NCBI RefSeq assembly: GCF_018383905.1
Contig: NZ_JAGYWA010000001.1
Span: 701,518-765,517, forward strand
DNA from: Flavobacterium branchiicola
GTDB lineage: Bacteria > Bacteroidota > Bacteroidia > Flavobacteriales > Flavobacteriaceae
Reading direction: 5' to 3'
DNA: 64,000 nt
In this document: piece after piece, positions 26,583 to 35,831 of the stretch
Layout of the letters: each line of letters starts with the position of its first letter
Numbering within the stretch: the stretch's first letter is position 1
Program-made: the position numbers and the translations under genes
The notes under the pieces: model-generated
Told to the model about the DNA's origin: nothing
What the model saw: the letters and a program-made list of their open reading frames with translations, nothing else
Databases searched by the model: none

Positions 26583-27164
26583 CTATTTTTTATTTAAACT
26601 AATACTTTTATAATAGTTACTTTCTATCATTCCAAAAACTTCCCGAATTGAATTCATATTAACATCTGATGGCTCTATTTCATAAAGATTTGTGTAAGGT
26701 GAAAAATATTGGACTTTTACCTCATTATTACACTTTATAATTAATACATATAAATTGGAATGACCATTAACTCTCTCACAACTTTGATAATAACTTCCTT
26801 TTTCTAAAGATTCCAAAATAAAACTTAGCTTCTTTTTATCTTCTAAATCAAAATCTACTTTTTTTGTTAAACTTTTCGACTTATAAAAAAAATTAAAGTC
26901 TTTATCAAAATCAACTATTAAAAATTGATTACTTCCAAGTCCTTCCGTCCAATGATAGAGTAAAACACCTTTCTTTATTTTATTAAAATCTTCAAATTCC
27001 TTTTTAGAAAAATCAGAATCACTTATAAAATGCAAATATTGTCGCTGTACCTCTTCAGATGACACTGGCACCGCTTTGCATTTTTTTTCAACAGTCATTA
27101 TATTTTTTTTGTTTCCGCAAGAAATAAAAAATACAAAAAAAATCACTAATAAAATTTCTTTCAT
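26583..27164 (-). CDS. hypothetical lipoprotein
   Basis: A 193-residue protein with a typical lipoprotein signal (FFISCGNKK, lipid cysteine near residue 16). The rest is hydrophilic with no family motif I recognise. The start at 27164 (MKEIL) is chosen over 27173 because it yields a normal signal peptide. The region has slightly higher AT content than its neighbours. It is monocistronic, convergent with the tRNA-Phe terminator, and its function is unknown. Confidence 0.75.
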   Translation of the reverse strand: MKEILLVIFFVFFISCGNKKNIMTVEKKCKAVPVSSEEVQRQYLHFISDSDFSKKEFEDFNKIKKGVLLYHWTEGLGSNQFLIVDFDKDFNFFYKSKSLTKKVDFDLEDKKKLSFILESLEKGSYYQSCERVNGHSNLYVLIIKCNNEVKVQYFSPYTNLYEIEPSDVNMNSIREVFGMIESNYYKSISLNKK

Positions 27165-27354
27165 TTTTATCAAAATATAAAAATCTTACTCAAATATAGA
27201 ACTGTTGCCAATAAAATCAAGAATTCAAATTTTAGAAAGTCAATAAATCAATCATTTTTGTTAAAAAAGTATCATGTAAATAAAAAACTATCTTATATAT
27301 TCGTAAAATCATATTTTTATATTTTAATCTTTATTAAGTACACAAAACTGTTTT

Positions 27355-28851
27355 ATGGATAAAACTTCTACTAAAGGTATCTGGAAAGTAATTTCGGCCT
27401 CTTCTATGGGCACAATGATTGAATGGTATGATTTCTATATTTTTGGCAGTTTAGCTGTTGTTATTTCAACCAAATTTTTTCCGAGTGATAATCCAACTGC
27501 AGCATTTTTATCCACTTTAGCAACTTTTGCTGCCGGATTTGTGGTACGTCCGTTTGGCGCTTTATTTTTCGGAAGGCTTGGCGATATTATTGGTCGTAAA
27601 TATACTTTTATGGCTACTTTATTATTGATGGGTGGCTCTACTTTTGCGATAGGCTGCATTCCGAGTTATGAATCAATTGGCTTTTTTGCTCCTTTACTGG
27701 TTTTAATTTTACGCTTATTACAAGGTCTGGCACTTGGTGGCGAATATGGAGGGGCCGCCACATACGTTGCTGAGCATTCTCCGGCTGGTCAAAAAGGATA
27801 TTGGACTTCGTGGATTCAGACCACCGCTACTGTTGGTTTATTTATCTCTTTAATGGTGATTTTGGCAACCAAAAATATATTATCTGCCGAGGCTTTTGAT
27901 GCCTGGGGATGGCGCGTTCCGTTTTGGGTTTCCATTGTTATGGTAGGTGTTTCATACCTCATCCGAAAAAATATGGATGAATCTCCTGTTTTTGCGAAAG
28001 CCAAGAAAGAAGGCACAACAAGTACAAATCCGTTAAAGGAAAGTTTTGGTAACCGATATAATCTGAAATTTGTTTTATTGGCTTTATTTGGCGCTACAAT
28101 GGGTCAGGGTGTCGTTTGGTATACGGGACAATTTTATGCCATGAGTTTCATGAAAACGGTAATGAATATTGATTCTTCTCAGGTGGATGGATTACTGGGA
28201 ATTGCATTATTAATTGGAACGCCTTTTTTTATTGTTTTTGGATGGCTGAGCGATAAAATTGGAAGAAAATATATTATGATGGGCGGAATGTTACTGGCTA
28301 TTTTATTTTACAGACCTATTTATAAGTCGATGTATAACACTACTGACATTACTCAAAAAACCGAAATTACCCAGAAAACCACTCAAAATACCGAAAGAAC
28401 AAAAGATAATGACTTATTAACTACTATTTCTAAAACCTATACGGACGGAACTTCGTATATCGAAAAGAAAACGGATTTTACTGATGGAAAAGACTCTCAA
28501 AGCAGTATTTCAATTCAGATAAATTCAGGCGATAAATGGACTTTAATTTTTTTGGTTTTTATTCAGGTTTTATTTGTTACCATGGTTTATGGCCCAATTG
28601 CAGCATTTTTAGTGGAGATGTTTCCAACTAAAATCAGATATACCTCTATGTCGCTTCCTTATCATGTCGGGAACGGGATTTTTGGCGGTCTGCTTCCTGC
28701 GATTTCGACTTATTTTGTAACGCATGCTAAAGCAAACGGAAAAACCGATTTTTATCTTGATGGTCTTTGGTATCCAATTATTATCGCTTCAATCTGCTTT
28801 GTAATTGGAATGGTTTATATTGACAACAAAAACAAAACGAATCACCTTTAA
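27355..28851 (+). CDS. MHS-family metabolite:proton symporter
   Basis: A major-facilitator transporter of the metabolite:H+ symporter group (ProP, KgtP, ShiA relatives). The first helix carries MIEWYDFYIFG, the loop has GRLGDIIGRKYTF, and RLLQGLALGGEYGGAA marks helix 4. There are about 12 membrane helices. Between about residues 325 and 395 lies an unusual hydrophilic insertion rich in Thr, Lys and Gln with a repeated TDITQKT/TEITQKT-like unit, which raises the length to 498 from the usual 430-450. The substrate is unknown. The small membrane gene that follows is 14 bases away. Confidence 0.88.
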   Translation: MDKTSTKGIWKVISASSMGTMIEWYDFYIFGSLAVVISTKFFPSDNPTAAFLSTLATFAAGFVVRPFGALFFGRLGDIIGRKYTFMATLLLMGGSTFAIGCIPSYESIGFFAPLLVLILRLLQGLALGGEYGGAATYVAEHSPAGQKGYWTSWIQTTATVGLFISLMVILATKNILSAEAFDAWGWRVPFWVSIVMVGVSYLIRKNMDESPVFAKAKKEGTTSTNPLKESFGNRYNLKFVLLALFGATMGQGVVWYTGQFYAMSFMKTVMNIDSSQVDGLLGIALLIGTPFFIVFGWLSDKIGRKYIMMGGMLLAILFYRPIYKSMYNTTDITQKTEITQKTTQNTERTKDNDLLTTISKTYTDGTSYIEKKTDFTDGKDSQSSISIQINSGDKWTLIFLVFIQVLFVTMVYGPIAAFLVEMFPTKIRYTSMSLPYHVGNGIFGGLLPAISTYFVTHAKANGKTDFYLDGLWYPIIIASICFVIGMVYIDNKNKTNHL

Positions 28852-28865
28852 TACCTACATATAAT

Positions 28866-29090
28866 ATGAATACAGTTAAACAAATTTTAGGTGTTTTATG
28901 GATTATACTTTCTATTGCTGCCGCTTATTTTTGTGTGTTTGAATTTGGTCTTCCAAAGTTTTTATCAGACAAACAGGATGATTTGGTATTTGGAATTATA
29001 ATTCTTTTTATTCTCACCCCATTAATCGTTTTAGGCCTGGGAACTTTTGGCTATTTTTCTTTGATTGGCGAATACAACGAGAAAAAATAA
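28866..29090 (+). CDS. small membrane protein, possible transporter partner
   Basis: A 74-residue protein with two membrane helices (about residues 5-26 and 38-63) and a charged loop between them. No characterised family is recognised. It begins 14 bases after the MHS transporter stop and is followed by a strong terminator, so it is probably cotranscribed with the transporter. A partner role is only suggested by this arrangement. Confidence 0.7.
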   Translation: MNTVKQILGVLWIILSIAAAYFCVFEFGLPKFLSDKQDDLVFGIIILFILTPLIVLGLGTFGYFSLIGEYNEKK

Positions 29091-29107
29091 CCAAAATTAC
29101 TTCAACA

Positions 29108-29143
29108 GAAAAGGGCTGCCTAATGAAACAGACAGCCCTTTTA
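29108..29143. terminator. bidirectional terminator
   Basis: AAGGGCTG (29111-29118) and CAGCCCTT (29133-29140) form an 8-bp stem with A and T runs on either side. It sits between the plus-strand transporter unit and the minus-strand amylase gene and can serve both. Confidence 0.8.
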
Positions 29144-29237
29144 CCTTACTAACTAACCAAATTTTACATGCTTTTTATAGCTTTAGAACCATAGATAAAA
29201 TCTCATCTTCACCTAAAACCTTTTAAAAACTGACTTA

Positions 29238-32111
29238 TTATTTTTTAATAAATTTCATTACCTGAACTTTATTGTTTTCATCTAATGCTTTTATAAAATA
29301 CAATCCTGTTTTTAATTCGCTTACACCAAACTGAAAATCTGCATTTCCATTTGAACTAAAACTTTTTACCAATTGACCTGATATTGCGTAAACCTGAACT
29401 TTTGATGCCGCCATATTCAGGGTGAAATAATTAGCTACAGGATTTGGATATAAATTAACCGAATTTCCTTTTTCAAATTCAGGCAAAGCCAAATTGGCTG
29501 TTTTATTTCCGTAGATTCTGTATTCTCCCGGGCCTAAATTTATTGTAGCATTTACATCGGTAACATTTAATGTTGTATTGTCCATCAAATTGTACCATGC
29601 TCCAGTGTACTGAAATCCTGTTGCAACATTCTTTGCTGTAACATCAAAATTGGCAATAATTAATACGTCTTTTAATTGTGTTGCCGCAAGAGTACTGTTT
29701 GTAATTTTAATATTTACTGTTGTTGCACTTGTATTTGCCATGGTAGCAGTTCCTAAAAACACAGGCTCTGTAACTTTCATGTTGATCATTTTTGCCCAGT
29801 CATAATAAATTTTATTACGATTTGTGTCTCCAAGCCAGTTTTCTGACCATTGCGGCTGTGGTTTCGTATCTAATTTGCAATCTCCACCAAGAGTTCCCGA
29901 AGTATCATTAAAAGTACCGTTATTACAAGTATAAATTGAATCATCCCATCCTAATTCACCAAAGTGCCAAATCATTTTTGGGCCGGGAATCAATAATGAA
30001 ACAGCTCCTATTGCAGACATTCTTGACAAAGCTGTATTTAATGTTTTTACATTATAGCTACCTGCTGAATTTCCATATAATTTGTTTTTGTACATCAAAC
30101 GTTCTTCGTCATGACTTTCGGCGTACCCCATTAAACGGTTTGCTGTAAAGCCGTGGTTAGAACTCATCATTCTTGATATATTACTAGTATACCCCATAGA
30201 CAATTCATTATACTTATCTGTCAAGTTACCCCACATCATAATGCCTTTACTTGGTGTTTCTCCCACTCTGTAATTTGCCCATTGTTGCTCTTCAAGATCT
30301 GAGTTTCCTAAATGTTCAAAAATGATATAATGTGTCGGATCGAGACTCCAGGAATAATCTGCATATTTTCTTAAAACATCAACTCTGTCTTGTTGATATC
30401 CATCTGTACATACTTGATCTGTAGCTGTACAAACCTGAGTAAATCCTTTGGTCAAATCCCAACGGAAACCATCTATTTTATATTCTTCAATCCACTGTTT
30501 GATAACGCGATCTACATAATATTGCGTTCTTGGAGATTGATGATTAAAATCTTCTCCAACGCTATACGTGTGTTTTGCAACGGTATTAAAGTATGGATTT
30601 TCTGTTGTTGGCGAACCAAAACCATCTCCATCCGGATCGTTCATCCACATTCTTACCATTGGGTTTCTTCCGAAGGCGTGATTTAACGCTACATCCAGAA
30701 TAACAGCTATTCCGTTTTGGTGGCATAAATCGATAAGTTCTTTTAGTTTATCTGATGTTCCGTAAAATTTATCTAATGCCATATGAAACGAGGTGTTATA
30801 ACCCCAGCTTTCATTTCCTTCAAACTCCATTACCGGCATTAATTCGATAGCATTAATTTTTAGTGTTTTAAAATATTCAATTCTATCTATTAAACTTTGA
30901 AAATTTCTTGTCGCATCAAAATCACGAACCAGAACTTCATAAACTACCAATTTATCTTTTTCTGGTTTTACAAAATTTGTAACCTGCCAGTTGTAAGGTG
31001 TTTGTCCTGTTTTAAGAACTGTAACTTCAAAATTTTGACCTGCAGGATAAGCTGGAATATTTGGATAAGAAGTTGCCGGAATTGATGAATCATCATAAGG
31101 TGACAAAACCAAAGTTGAGTAAGGATCTGCCGTTTTAACCATTGATGGAGAATTTGCCAATGGCGTACTGTCTGCCACCCAATATTGATAGGTATTGTTT
31201 ACTCCCGAAACCAATCCGGTTAATTCTAACCAAAATTTACCCGAAACCGGATCTTTTTTCATTGCATAAGCTGTTGTTGGCTGCCAGTTATTGAAACTTC
31301 CGGCAACGTAAACAAAATCCTTTAAAGGTGCATCCAGAACCAAAGTTGCTTTTGTTGCATCTCCGGCATTATAATTTATTCCGTCAACTAAACCTGTTGG
31401 CATTGCCTCAGAAACTGTATTGGGATTGATAACAACCGAGAACTTTTTCACTACAGTTGTTGCTCCCTGAGTAACCGCCAATTCATAACTCTGATTATCA
31501 AGGATACCTGTATGATTAAATGCATAACTAGATGTGCTTGCATTTGCATTAATCTGAACTCCATTTGCTTTTAGAACATAACTTGCTGCTCCATTTGTGT
31601 TTGTTGCCGCAATATTAAAAGAAGCACCGGAAGTTAAGATTGTACTGCTGTTTTCTGCAGGAGAGTTTAGTGTTACCTGAAAAGAGCCTACATTAAGAAA
31701 GAAGTCGGAACAAGATGGTGCTAATTTTAAGGTTTGAGACCCGCTGGCGTTTCTAAATACAACTCCCATTTTTACTGCTGCAGCTTGCTGAGTAGCATTC
31801 AAACCAAAATAAGTGCTTGGTGTAATGGTAATACTCCACGTACCATTTGCATTTTTTGTCATTAGGCCAACACCATCATCTACACCCCAATTTCCTTTGG
31901 TCACCTGCCACGGATTGGCTTCGGTACCAATTCCGGAATGCATATAAACTTTCGTCGGATTGGTTCCCATAGTATTACATGTACCTGATGTAAATGAGGC
32001 TGTAATTGTTATGGATTGGTTTACCTGAAATACTGCTGGTGAAATTGTTATTTGCTGAGCGTATGCGGTAATCGATAATAAAAAGAGAATTAAAAGTATC
32101 GTTTTTTTCAT
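29238..32111 (-). CDS. secreted GH13 alpha-amylase with T9SS sorting domain
   Basis: A large extracellular starch-degrading enzyme (957 residues). A signal peptide (ending TAYAQ) is followed by beta-rich carbohydrate-binding and Ig-like regions (about 20-230), a CBM48-like domain (about 240-345, with FNNWQPT) and a GH13 barrel (about 375-770). The catalytic residues are Asp552 in GFRWDLTKG, Glu599 in FEHLGNSD and Asp668 in ESHDEER. The last 75 residues form a type IX secretion sorting domain (LYPNPVANYF, then GLYFIKA). It should be released to or held on the cell surface. Two copies of the locus operator motif lie just upstream, so the LacI-family protein at 47963 probably controls it. Confidence 0.93.
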   Translation of the reverse strand: MKKTILLILFLLSITAYAQQITISPAVFQVNQSITITASFTSGTCNTMGTNPTKVYMHSGIGTEANPWQVTKGNWGVDDGVGLMTKNANGTWSITITPSTYFGLNATQQAAAVKMGVVFRNASGSQTLKLAPSCSDFFLNVGSFQVTLNSPAENSSTILTSGASFNIAATNTNGAASYVLKANGVQINANASTSSYAFNHTGILDNQSYELAVTQGATTVVKKFSVVINPNTVSEAMPTGLVDGINYNAGDATKATLVLDAPLKDFVYVAGSFNNWQPTTAYAMKKDPVSGKFWLELTGLVSGVNNTYQYWVADSTPLANSPSMVKTADPYSTLVLSPYDDSSIPATSYPNIPAYPAGQNFEVTVLKTGQTPYNWQVTNFVKPEKDKLVVYEVLVRDFDATRNFQSLIDRIEYFKTLKINAIELMPVMEFEGNESWGYNTSFHMALDKFYGTSDKLKELIDLCHQNGIAVILDVALNHAFGRNPMVRMWMNDPDGDGFGSPTTENPYFNTVAKHTYSVGEDFNHQSPRTQYYVDRVIKQWIEEYKIDGFRWDLTKGFTQVCTATDQVCTDGYQQDRVDVLRKYADYSWSLDPTHYIIFEHLGNSDLEEQQWANYRVGETPSKGIMMWGNLTDKYNELSMGYTSNISRMMSSNHGFTANRLMGYAESHDEERLMYKNKLYGNSAGSYNVKTLNTALSRMSAIGAVSLLIPGPKMIWHFGELGWDDSIYTCNNGTFNDTSGTLGGDCKLDTKPQPQWSENWLGDTNRNKIYYDWAKMINMKVTEPVFLGTATMANTSATTVNIKITNSTLAATQLKDVLIIANFDVTAKNVATGFQYTGAWYNLMDNTTLNVTDVNATINLGPGEYRIYGNKTANLALPEFEKGNSVNLYPNPVANYFTLNMAASKVQVYAISGQLVKSFSSNGNADFQFGVSELKTGLYFIKALDENNKVQVMKFIKK

Positions 32112-32154
32112 AATTTTAGTTAAGATATTTTAAAGCAAAAACTGAGATAATTAA

Positions 32155-32162
32155 TAAAGATA
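32155..32162 (-). promoter_or_regulatory. possible -7 element of the amylase promoter
   Basis: On the minus strand TATCTTTA differs by one base from TAnnTTTG and lies 43 bases before the amylase ATG. The two operator copies sit immediately upstream, around the expected -33 and beyond. Confidence 0.35.
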
Positions 32163-32180
32163 TCTTATTCACTGTAAATC

Positions 32181-32196
32181 CACTACAGCGTTTTCG
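32181..32196 (-). promoter_or_regulatory. putative LacI-family operator, amylase copy 1
   Basis: The sequence CACTACAGCGTTTTCG is the reverse complement of the 16-bp motif CGAAAACGCTGTAGTG shared with three other sites in this starch locus. It lies about 70 bases upstream of the amylase ATG, next to the likely -33 region. Confidence 0.6.
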
Positions 32197-32207
32197 AAAT
32201 TGACTCA

Positions 32208-32226
32208 CGACAACGTTGTAGTGTTT
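32208..32226 (+). promoter_or_regulatory. putative LacI-family operator, amylase copy 2
   Basis: CGACAACGTTGTAGTG (32208-32223) is the best palindromic form of the motif, with core ACAACGTTGT perfectly symmetric, as expected for a LacI-family dimer. It is opposite in orientation to copy 1 with an 11-base gap. Confidence 0.65.
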
Positions 32227-32315
32227 AAAACTTTATTCTAAATCACTGAAAATTATTATAAAAATGAAATTCTGAAATCAATTATTTCAAGTGTTATTTG
32301 TTGTCAAATAAATAC

Positions 32316-33614
32316 TTATCTCTGAACTAATTTTCTAAATTGATAAAAAACACGTTCAATTAGACGCATTTGATCTGTTATGATATCAGCAGATCCTGTG
32401 AGTTCTTTGTCGAATTTTATCTCTTTTCCATAACTTGTTTTAAGCCCTTTTGGCATTATAACTTCTATAAAATAATTACCGTCCGGATCTGTTATTGTCG
32501 ACATAGACTGTACACGGCCTTCTAACATTCCGTATTCCTGAAAAGGAAAATTATCCAGCTTAATTAATACTTTCTGATTGTGCTGAATTTTTCCTGAGTT
32601 TTGCAAAGGAACTTTTAAGCTTCCAAAATATTGTTTTTGGTTTTCCGGCAAAATTGTAGCAAATAAGTCTCCGGTTTTTATGAGTTGGTTTTCCTGCCAT
32701 GAGTTTTGAAACTTAAAAACTCCGTCATAAGTTGCTTCAAACAAATAATTTTGTTTCCAGATATGAATGCTTTTTTTCAGTTCATCCAAAGCCTGAAACA
32801 AAGAGGCTAAATTAGTCACATCTGTTTTTTCCTGTGAAATCTCACTGGCTACAACTTGTTTTTTAGCTTGATTTATGGCTTCTTTTTGTTGTGAAATCGA
32901 AGAACTTATCTGATCATAAGCTTGTTTTGCCTGCAAGTTATTTGCTTTTTGAGTATCCAGATCGTATTTTGAAATTACGCCCTTTTCAAACAACTGCAAA
33001 GATCTCTTGTATTGTATATCACTTAATGAAAGCTTTACTTTTTCTAGTTTTTGCTGTTCATATAGTGCAGCTAATCTGTTGTTATTTTCTGTTTGAGAAC
33101 TTTTTCCTGCGTTTATTTCTTCAGAATAAGGATGAAGTTTCTGATTGAGTTCATTCTCAATATAGGCTTTATGAAATTGACTAAATGAAGACTGAATATC
33201 CCCAAGCTGCACATTACTCATTTCTTTAAAAGGAAAATAAAATGACTGATAATCCGAAGGAATTGATGTTATAATTTTATCCAGTTTTAGAACAGCTTCA
33301 TAATTGGCCGAACTTTCCAAAATCGCAAGTACAGTTCCTCTTTTTACTTTTGAAGAATTAGCTACACAAAGCTTTACAATTCTGGAATTGACTTTAGACT
33401 CCAGTTTTTCGGGAGGATGATGTGACGTTACTACTGCTTTGGCAACAATAACATCTGGATATTTAATGAACCAACAACCTATGACGAACAATAATATTAG
33501 TACAAAAACAATCGAAATTCCGTAACGAACAATCCATGCCGGCGGATTGGACAATACTTCCTGCACCGACTCAGAGCGTAATTCTATATCTTCTAAAACA
33601 TTTTTTTGTGCCAT
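32316..33614 (-). CDS. HlyD-family secretion adaptor of the peptide export cluster
   Basis: A 432-residue periplasmic adaptor (membrane fusion protein) that would link the C39 ABC exporter to an outer-membrane channel. One N-terminal membrane helix (about residues 32-50) is followed by a split lipoyl/barrel region (KVNSRIVKLC) and long coiled-coil helices (about 110-260, rich in Gln, Lys and Glu), then the returning beta-barrel domain (VLIKLDNFPFQEYG). It lies 21 bases after the C39 ABC gene and is the last gene of the five-gene peptide unit. The outer-membrane channel partner is not encoded here, so a TolC-type protein elsewhere is expected. Confidence 0.9.
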   Translation of the reverse strand: MAQKNVLEDIELRSESVQEVLSNPPAWIVRYGISIVFVLILLFVIGCWFIKYPDVIVAKAVVTSHHPPEKLESKVNSRIVKLCVANSSKVKRGTVLAILESSANYEAVLKLDKIITSIPSDYQSFYFPFKEMSNVQLGDIQSSFSQFHKAYIENELNQKLHPYSEEINAGKSSQTENNNRLAALYEQQKLEKVKLSLSDIQYKRSLQLFEKGVISKYDLDTQKANNLQAKQAYDQISSSISQQKEAINQAKKQVVASEISQEKTDVTNLASLFQALDELKKSIHIWKQNYLFEATYDGVFKFQNSWQENQLIKTGDLFATILPENQKQYFGSLKVPLQNSGKIQHNQKVLIKLDNFPFQEYGMLEGRVQSMSTITDPDGNYFIEVIMPKGLKTSYGKEIKFDKELTGSADIITDQMRLIERVFYQFRKLVQR

Positions 33615-33635
33615 TTTCTTTTAATTTACAACCCT

Positions 33636-35831
33636 TTAATTCCCTAATTCTAATTGATTTTTAACTAGCTTGTAATAGTTTTTTTGAGCATGAACCAATT
33701 CTTTATGGGTTCCTATTTCGACTATTCTACCTTTCTCAAGAACTACAATCTGATCTGCATTTTTTACTGTAGATAATCGATGTGCTATAATTACAGCTGT
33801 TTTACCTACTAAATATTCATTGAGGTTCTCCATAATTACCTTTTCATTATTGGCATCAAGAGAAGAAGTTGCTTCATCAAAAAACAGATAATCGGGGTTT
33901 TTATATACCGCTCTGGCAATTAAAAGCCGTTGTCTTTGCCCTCCTGAAATTCCTGTGCCTTCGTTTCCGATTTTTGTATTATAAGAAAGTGGTAAGCTCT
34001 CTATAAACTCTTTAATATTGGCAATCTCTACAGCGTGCAAAAGACGTTTCTTATCTACATAATCATCTCCTACAGCAATGTTATTGGCAATTGTATCATT
34101 AAAAATAAACCCGTCCTGCATTACAACACCACAATTTAATCTCCAGGCGCGGGGAGAAATGGTATCAAACTTAATTTTACCCAGACTAATTTCGCCTTCA
34201 TTCGGCTCATAAAACTTCATTATAAGTTTTAACAAAGTTGTTTTTCCGCTTCCGCTTGTTCCAACAATTGCGGTTGTTTTTTGTTTAGGGATAATTAAGT
34301 CTAATTTCTCTAAAACAAGGGCAGGATTTCCACTATATCTAAATGACAGATTTTTTAGTTGAATATCAGAATGTTCGACGTCCTGAATTTTAGGATTCAA
34401 AACATCTTCTTCATTTTCTTTATCATGAATTTCACCTAATCTTTCTAAGCTTATTTTTGCATCTTGTAATGAGCGCACAAAATCTACCATTTGCATTAAC
34501 GGACTATTTAACTGCCCAATAATGTATTGAACCGAAAGCATCATCCCTAGTGTAAGTTCTCCTTTTACTACTAACGTTGCTGCAAAAAAAGTAATCAGTA
34601 AATCTTTAAGATGGTTGATAAAATTGGAACCTACAGATTGCCACTGTTCTAAAGTTAAAGCCTGCATACTTACTTTAAAAAGACGAATCTGAACAAACTC
34701 CCAACCCCAGCGTTTTTGCTTTTCGGCATTGTGCATCTTTATTTCCTGCATTCCATTTATAAGCTCCATTACTTTTGATTGTTCTGTAGCAACCTGAGAA
34801 AATCTTTTATAATCAAGTTCTTTTCTTTTTTTCAAGAAAAACAAAATCCAAAAAAGATACACTGCGCCTCCAATAAAAAACACCATAAAAAGCTGCATAC
34901 TATAAAAGGCAAGAACGAAACTAAAAACGACTAAATTCATCAGTGAAAACATCACATTCAAAGAACTTCCGGTTAATAATTGCTGTATTCTATGATTGTC
35001 GCCTATGCGCTGCATAATGTCTCCCGTCATTCGACTATCAAAATAACTTATCGGTAATTTCATCAGTTTGATAAAAAAATCTGAAATAAGCGAAATTTGT
35101 ATTCGTGTACTTAAATGCAACATAATCCAGGAACGAAGAACTTCTATAGATGTTTGTCCGGCAAAAAGCATTAACTGCGCTAAAAGCATTAAATAAATAA
35201 AGTTTAAATCCTGAGTCTGGATTCCAATATCTACTATGCTCTGCGTTAAAAAAGGAAATAATAAGGAGAATAAACTTGCTGTCAGCAATCCAATTACTAA
35301 TTGAATCACTAATGCTTTATATCTAAATAAATACTTTGTGAGAAAGCTAAACCCTCGTTTTGAATCTTCAGTTTCCCATTCGTTTTCATAGAATTGAGGT
35401 GTTGGGTCTAAAAACAACACAATTCCTTCTTCGGTTTTTTCATGGGCATTCTTTCCGATCCAAAACTTGATAAAATCATCTTTTGAATAAGTCAGTAAAC
35501 CGTGACTGGGATCAGACACATAAACTTTATCTTTTTGTACTTTATATACAACTACAAAATGCTGATTATTCCAGTGAACGATACAGGGCAATGGAGATTC
35601 TGTCTGAAGTGTTTCAAAACTAATTTTCATGCCAAGACTTCTAAATCCCAGAGCTTCTGCCGCATCGCTTAATCCCAGTAAACTACTTCCCTCACGGGTA
35701 GTTTCGGCCAGATTACGAATTTGCTGCAATTCGATAATTTTTCCGTAATACTTTGCAATTATACGAAGACATGTTGGACCACAGTCTTTAGAATCCGGTT
35801 GTTTATAGAAAGGGAAATTTCTTATTTTCAA
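33636..35831 (-). CDS. C39-peptidase-containing ABC exporter
   Basis: A bifunctional bacteriocin-type exporter (731 residues). The N-terminal C39 cysteine peptidase (residues 1-140) cuts double-glycine leaders: Gln11, Cys17 in DCGPTC, His91 and Asp107 give the expected active site. A six-helix ABC membrane domain (about 165-450) and a nucleotide-binding domain follow, with Walker A GTSGSGKTT, signature GISGGQRQR, Walker B YLFFDEATSSLD and switch His in IIAHRLS. Its ATG overlaps the stop of the VKOR gene (4 bases), so the two are translationally coupled. The likely substrates are the two GG-leader peptides at 38692 and 41308. Confidence 0.96.
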   Translation of the reverse strand: MKIRNFPFYKQPDSKDCGPTCLRIIAKYYGKIIELQQIRNLAETTREGSSLLGLSDAAEALGFRSLGMKISFETLQTESPLPCIVHWNNQHFVVVYKVQKDKVYVSDPSHGLLTYSKDDFIKFWIGKNAHEKTEEGIVLFLDPTPQFYENEWETEDSKRGFSFLTKYLFRYKALVIQLVIGLLTASLFSLLFPFLTQSIVDIGIQTQDLNFIYLMLLAQLMLFAGQTSIEVLRSWIMLHLSTRIQISLISDFFIKLMKLPISYFDSRMTGDIMQRIGDNHRIQQLLTGSSLNVMFSLMNLVVFSFVLAFYSMQLFMVFFIGGAVYLFWILFFLKKRKELDYKRFSQVATEQSKVMELINGMQEIKMHNAEKQKRWGWEFVQIRLFKVSMQALTLEQWQSVGSNFINHLKDLLITFFAATLVVKGELTLGMMLSVQYIIGQLNSPLMQMVDFVRSLQDAKISLERLGEIHDKENEEDVLNPKIQDVEHSDIQLKNLSFRYSGNPALVLEKLDLIIPKQKTTAIVGTSGSGKTTLLKLIMKFYEPNEGEISLGKIKFDTISPRAWRLNCGVVMQDGFIFNDTIANNIAVGDDYVDKKRLLHAVEIANIKEFIESLPLSYNTKIGNEGTGISGGQRQRLLIARAVYKNPDYLFFDEATSSLDANNEKVIMENLNEYLVGKTAVIIAHRLSTVKNADQIVVLEKGRIVEIGTHKELVHAQKNYYKLVKNQLELGN

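Noticed and set aside
30390..30686. 98-codon plus-strand frame inside the amylase gene
   Set aside because: It lies entirely within the GH13 catalytic domain coding sequence and has an atypical Ile/Cys-rich composition.
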